Shown: piece by piece, positions 62,103 through 64,000 of the stretch
How positions within the stretch are numbered: position 1 is the stretch's first letter
Layout: every line of letters begins with the position of its first letter
Assembly: GCF_006125015.1 (NCBI RefSeq)
Contig: NZ_SZZN01000001.1
Span: 1,178,001 to 1,242,000, forward strand
DNA length: 64,000 bases
From: Roseovarius arcticus
GTDB taxonomy: Bacteria > Pseudomonadota > Alphaproteobacteria > Rhodobacterales > Rhodobacteraceae
Reading direction: 5' to 3'
Notes under the pieces: model-generated
The model's input: only the letters and a program-made list of their open reading frames with translations
The model's database searches: none
What the model was told of the DNA's origin: nothing
Program-made: the position numbers and the translations under genes

Positions 62103-62633
62103 CTATAGCAGGCTGGCCACGGGTGCGCCCGGTGCCATGTCCATGTCGCGGCGCAGTTGCGCACGCGCGCGGGCGAGGCGGGACATCACCGTATTGACCG
62201 GGCAGTCGGTCTGATCGGCCAGTGCGGCCGGGCTCGTCTCGCCCGCCATGACCAGCGTGATGAGGTCTGCTTGATCGTCGGGCAGGCGGGTGATGGCGAC
62301 GCGCAGATCGGTGAGGGCCAGCATGGCGAACAACTCAGGCTGGATAGCTGGGCCGTCCTCATCCTCTAGCGGCAGGTGCGGGGCGCGGCGTAGGCCCTGC
62401 CGGAAAAGGTTGCGCATCGCGGCGCGGGCGTAGGCGCGCAGATCATCGACGGCCTCGACCTGCGCGCGCCGCCGCCACAGGCGCAGCAGCGTTTCCTGCG
62501 CCAGATCCTGCGCTTCGGCCTCGCTGGCGGCAAGGCGGCGTGCGAGGCGTATCAGATCGCCCTGCAACGCGCTGATGCATTGCGCGACGTCTGGGGCGAT
62601 GTGCGATGTCGTGTCGGGCAGGGAATGGATCAT
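62103..62633 (-). CDS. ECF-type RNA polymerase sigma factor
   Basis: This 176-residue protein has sigma-2 (AAEAEAQDLAQET-like SEAEAQDLAQETLLRLWRR) and sigma-4 (LPDDQADLITLVMAGETSP, then VMSRLARARAQLR) regions with a short linker. The ATG at 62633 is chosen since the upstream 65 codons are not conserved-looking. I see no adjacent anti-sigma factor gene. It diverges from the EF-hand gene 264 bases away, a possible target. Confidence 0.85.
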   Translation of the reverse strand: MIHSLPDTTSHIAPDVAQCISALQGDLIRLARRLAASEAEAQDLAQETLLRLWRRRAQVEAVDDLRAYARAAMRNLFRQGLRRAPHLPLEDEDGPAIQPELFAMLALTDLRVAITRLPDDQADLITLVMAGETSPAALADQTDCPVNTVMSRLARARAQLRRDMDMAPGAPVASLL

Positions 62634-62897
62634 TGGGCTGGCCTTGTGATCGGGTTGTATGCGGCCAACATTGGGCGGCGCGCGCGCCACTTCAATCGGG
62701 GGGTTTCCGCCGATTGTGCACGCGCACCCTTTTTGCGCGGTAGGGCGCCTGCCCGTGCAAGCCATATCGGCGATGCGCCGCCGCCTAACCCATTGGAGAG
62801 CCAAGGAAGGGACGCAAAGCTGCCCCATAGCGTCTTGTTAGGTGAAGCAGGCAATGACGCCTCTTCCAAAGATCGAAACCGCTACAGGAGAAATCAA

Positions 62898-63140
62898 ATG
62901 ACAAAATTCGTCGTACTGGCACTCGGAATGGGCGCACTGGCAACAACCGCATTCGCGGACATTTCGGCAATGGATACGAACGGTGATGGCCTGCTGACCA
63001 TGGACGAGGTTCAGGCAGCCAACCCAGAGGTTACGGCAGATCAGTTCAGCCAGGTTGATATTAATGGTGATGGCGCCGTCGACGACGCCGAACTGACGGC
63101 CGCCCAAGAGGCGGGCCTGATGCCTGCAAGCGAAAGCTAA
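62898..63140 (+). CDS. Small secreted EF-hand calcium-binding protein
   Basis: This 80-residue protein has a signal peptide (cleavage near AFADI). Two canonical EF-hand loops follow, DTNGDGLLTMDE (26-37) and DINGDGAVDDAE (54-65), each with the five acidic or Asn ligands and the closing Glu. It should bind calcium in the periplasm. AGGAG lies 7-8 bases before the ATG. It is a single gene divergent from an ECF sigma factor and ends at a GC-rich hairpin. Confidence 0.92.
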   Translation: MTKFVVLALGMGALATTAFADISAMDTNGDGLLTMDEVQAANPEVTADQFSQVDINGDGAVDDAELTAAQEAGLMPASES

Positions 63141-63149
63141 TAATATGTG

Positions 63150-63177
63150 CGCGGCGGGGGCCATCCCCCGCTGCGCA
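63150..63177 (+). terminator. GC-rich hairpin after the EF-hand gene
   Basis: A 12-bp stem (63150-63161 with 63166-63177, one G-T pair) has loop ccat. It lies 10 bases after the stop. The T-run is poor, so termination strength is uncertain. Confidence 0.65.
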
Positions 63178-63326
63178 ATAGCATTTTCCCGGCCGCATAT
63201 CTTTCTCCAGCGGACATTGCGGTTCGGGGAAAGGTAGCCGTGGGGCGGCCCCATCTGGGCCACGCCTCACGGCGCCAATTCCCCGCATGACACATATCGC
63301 AGATCCACTAGAACGGCCGACCGCGT

Positions 63327-64000
63327 TTATTGCTTGGGTGCCGCCCGCCGCACCATACCAAACAAATCGCGTGGATCATCGGGATCGGCCAGCAGGTCGA
63401 GTGGCTGGTGATAGTTCGTTCCCTTAATCTGGGCACGTACATATCGCAGCGCGCTGAAATCCTCGGTGGCAAATCCGACAGAGTCGAATAGCGTGATCTG
63501 CGCGTTCGACGTGCGCCCCTTGGCGGTCCCGGTCATCACCTGCCACAGCTCGGTCACAGGGAAATCCTCGGGCATTTGCTGAATCTCGCCCTCGATGCGG
63601 GTCTGGGGCGGGAATTCGACAAAGACGTCCGCGCGCTCCAAAATGGCGGGGGCCAGCTCGGTCTTGCCGGGGCAGTCGCCGCCGATAGCGTTGATATGCA
63701 CGCCCGCGCCGACCATGTTGTCGGTCAAGATCGTCGCGTATTGCTTGTCCGCGGTGCAGGTCGTGATGATCTGCGCGCCTTCCATGCTTTCCTCAGCCGT
63801 ATCGCATTCAACCACGTTCAGGCCCAGCCCGGCGAGGTTCTTGGCCGCCTTGGTGGTTGCCGCTTTGTCGATATCGTAAAGGCGCACATTTTTGATGCCC
63901 ACGATCGCCTTCATCGCGAGGCTTTGGAATTCGGACTGCGCGCCGTTGCCGATCATCGCCATGGTGTCCGCGCCCTTCGGGGCCAGATACTTCGCCACCA
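63327..64000 (-). CDS. Ornithine cyclodeaminase/mu-crystallin family protein, N-terminus cut by window edge
   Basis: About 223 C-terminal residues are present; the frame runs off the right edge. TMAMIGNGAQSEFQ is the NAD-binding loop, NVRLYDIDKAATTKAAKNL follows, and VHINAIGGDCPGKTEL holds the conserved Gly-Asp. LFDSVGFATEDFSALRYV fits the ornithine-cyclodeaminase branch. Full proteins are about 330-350 residues, so roughly 100 are missing. Such enzymes convert ornithine to proline or reduce imino acids. Confidence 0.9.
   Translation of the reverse strand, partial: VAKYLAPKGADTMAMIGNGAQSEFQSLAMKAIVGIKNVRLYDIDKAATTKAAKNLAGLGLNVVECDTAEESMEGAQIITTCTADKQYATILTDNMVGAGVHINAIGGDCPGKTELAPAILERADVFVEFPPQTRIEGEIQQMPEDFPVTELWQVMTGTAKGRTSNAQITLFDSVGFATEDFSALRYVRAQIKGTNYHQPLDLLADPDDPRDLFGMVRRAAPKQ

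Overview
The window reads as chromosomal DNA of a GC-rich alphaproteobacterium, most likely a marine Rhodobacterales (Roseobacter-type). The basis is gene content: two dimethylglycine-dehydrogenase-type flavoproteins, quaternary-amine ABC transport, a detached methylenetetrahydrofolate reductase / corrinoid methyltransferase / small 'virulence factor' trio, and tungstate uptake beside a molybdenum hydroxylase. Genes are densely packed in operons, many with 4-bp ATGA overlaps. I see no phage, insertion sequence, CRISPR array or rRNA, and one tRNA (Gln).

Layout. 1-4842 (+): two subunits of an HcnA/HcnB-like amino-acid or opine oxidase followed by a polar amino-acid ABC transporter. 4964-9421 (-): a 5TM protein with a decayed GGDEF domain, a CHAP lipoprotein, and the one-carbon trio. 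9680-15650: Ppx/GppA, RlmE, a small protein, a fasciclin protein, a 765-residue acidic protein and thiamine pyrophosphokinase. 15674-24024 (-): an EamA exporter and serine deaminase, then a BMP-type nucleobase ABC transporter ending in a cytosine-deaminase-like enzyme. 24374: cytochrome c. 24915-32293 (-): a betaine-type ABC transporter, a choline-kinase-like enzyme and a dimethylglycine dehydrogenase, facing a divergent DeoR regulator plus IMPase-family phosphatase (32496-34048) and a GlxA-type regulator.

35145-41552 (-) is a four-gene operon: nitrilase-family amidase, 919-residue PLP decarboxylase, ATP-grasp ligase and C45/Ntn-type acyltransferase. I cannot assign it to any described pathway, and it is the best candidate for an undescribed system. 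41692-50752: tRNA-Gln, an SH3 protein, a 2-hydroxyacid dehydrogenase, gamma-glutamyltransferase, two unassigned proteins, an HExxH lipoprotein and a second dimethylglycine-dehydrogenase-type enzyme. 50817-54663 (-): a three-subunit molybdenum hydroxylase with its own MoaD/ThiS-like protein. 54930-57201 (+): the tungstate transporter tupBCA. 57277-62062 (-): a Rieske oxygenase, two SDRs, a hydroxyacyl/carnitine-dehydrogenase-like protein and a second GlxA-type regulator. 62103-64000: an ECF sigma factor, an EF-hand protein and a truncated ornithine-cyclodeaminase-family gene.

Much of the window serves uptake and breakdown of small organic nitrogen compounds (amino acids or opines, nucleobases, methylated amines). 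The dimethylglycine-dehydrogenase-type enzymes release methylene-tetrahydrofolate, which the MetF-like reductase and corrinoid methyltransferase could pass on to methionine synthesis. Functions come from motifs and family knowledge read by eye; no database search was run.
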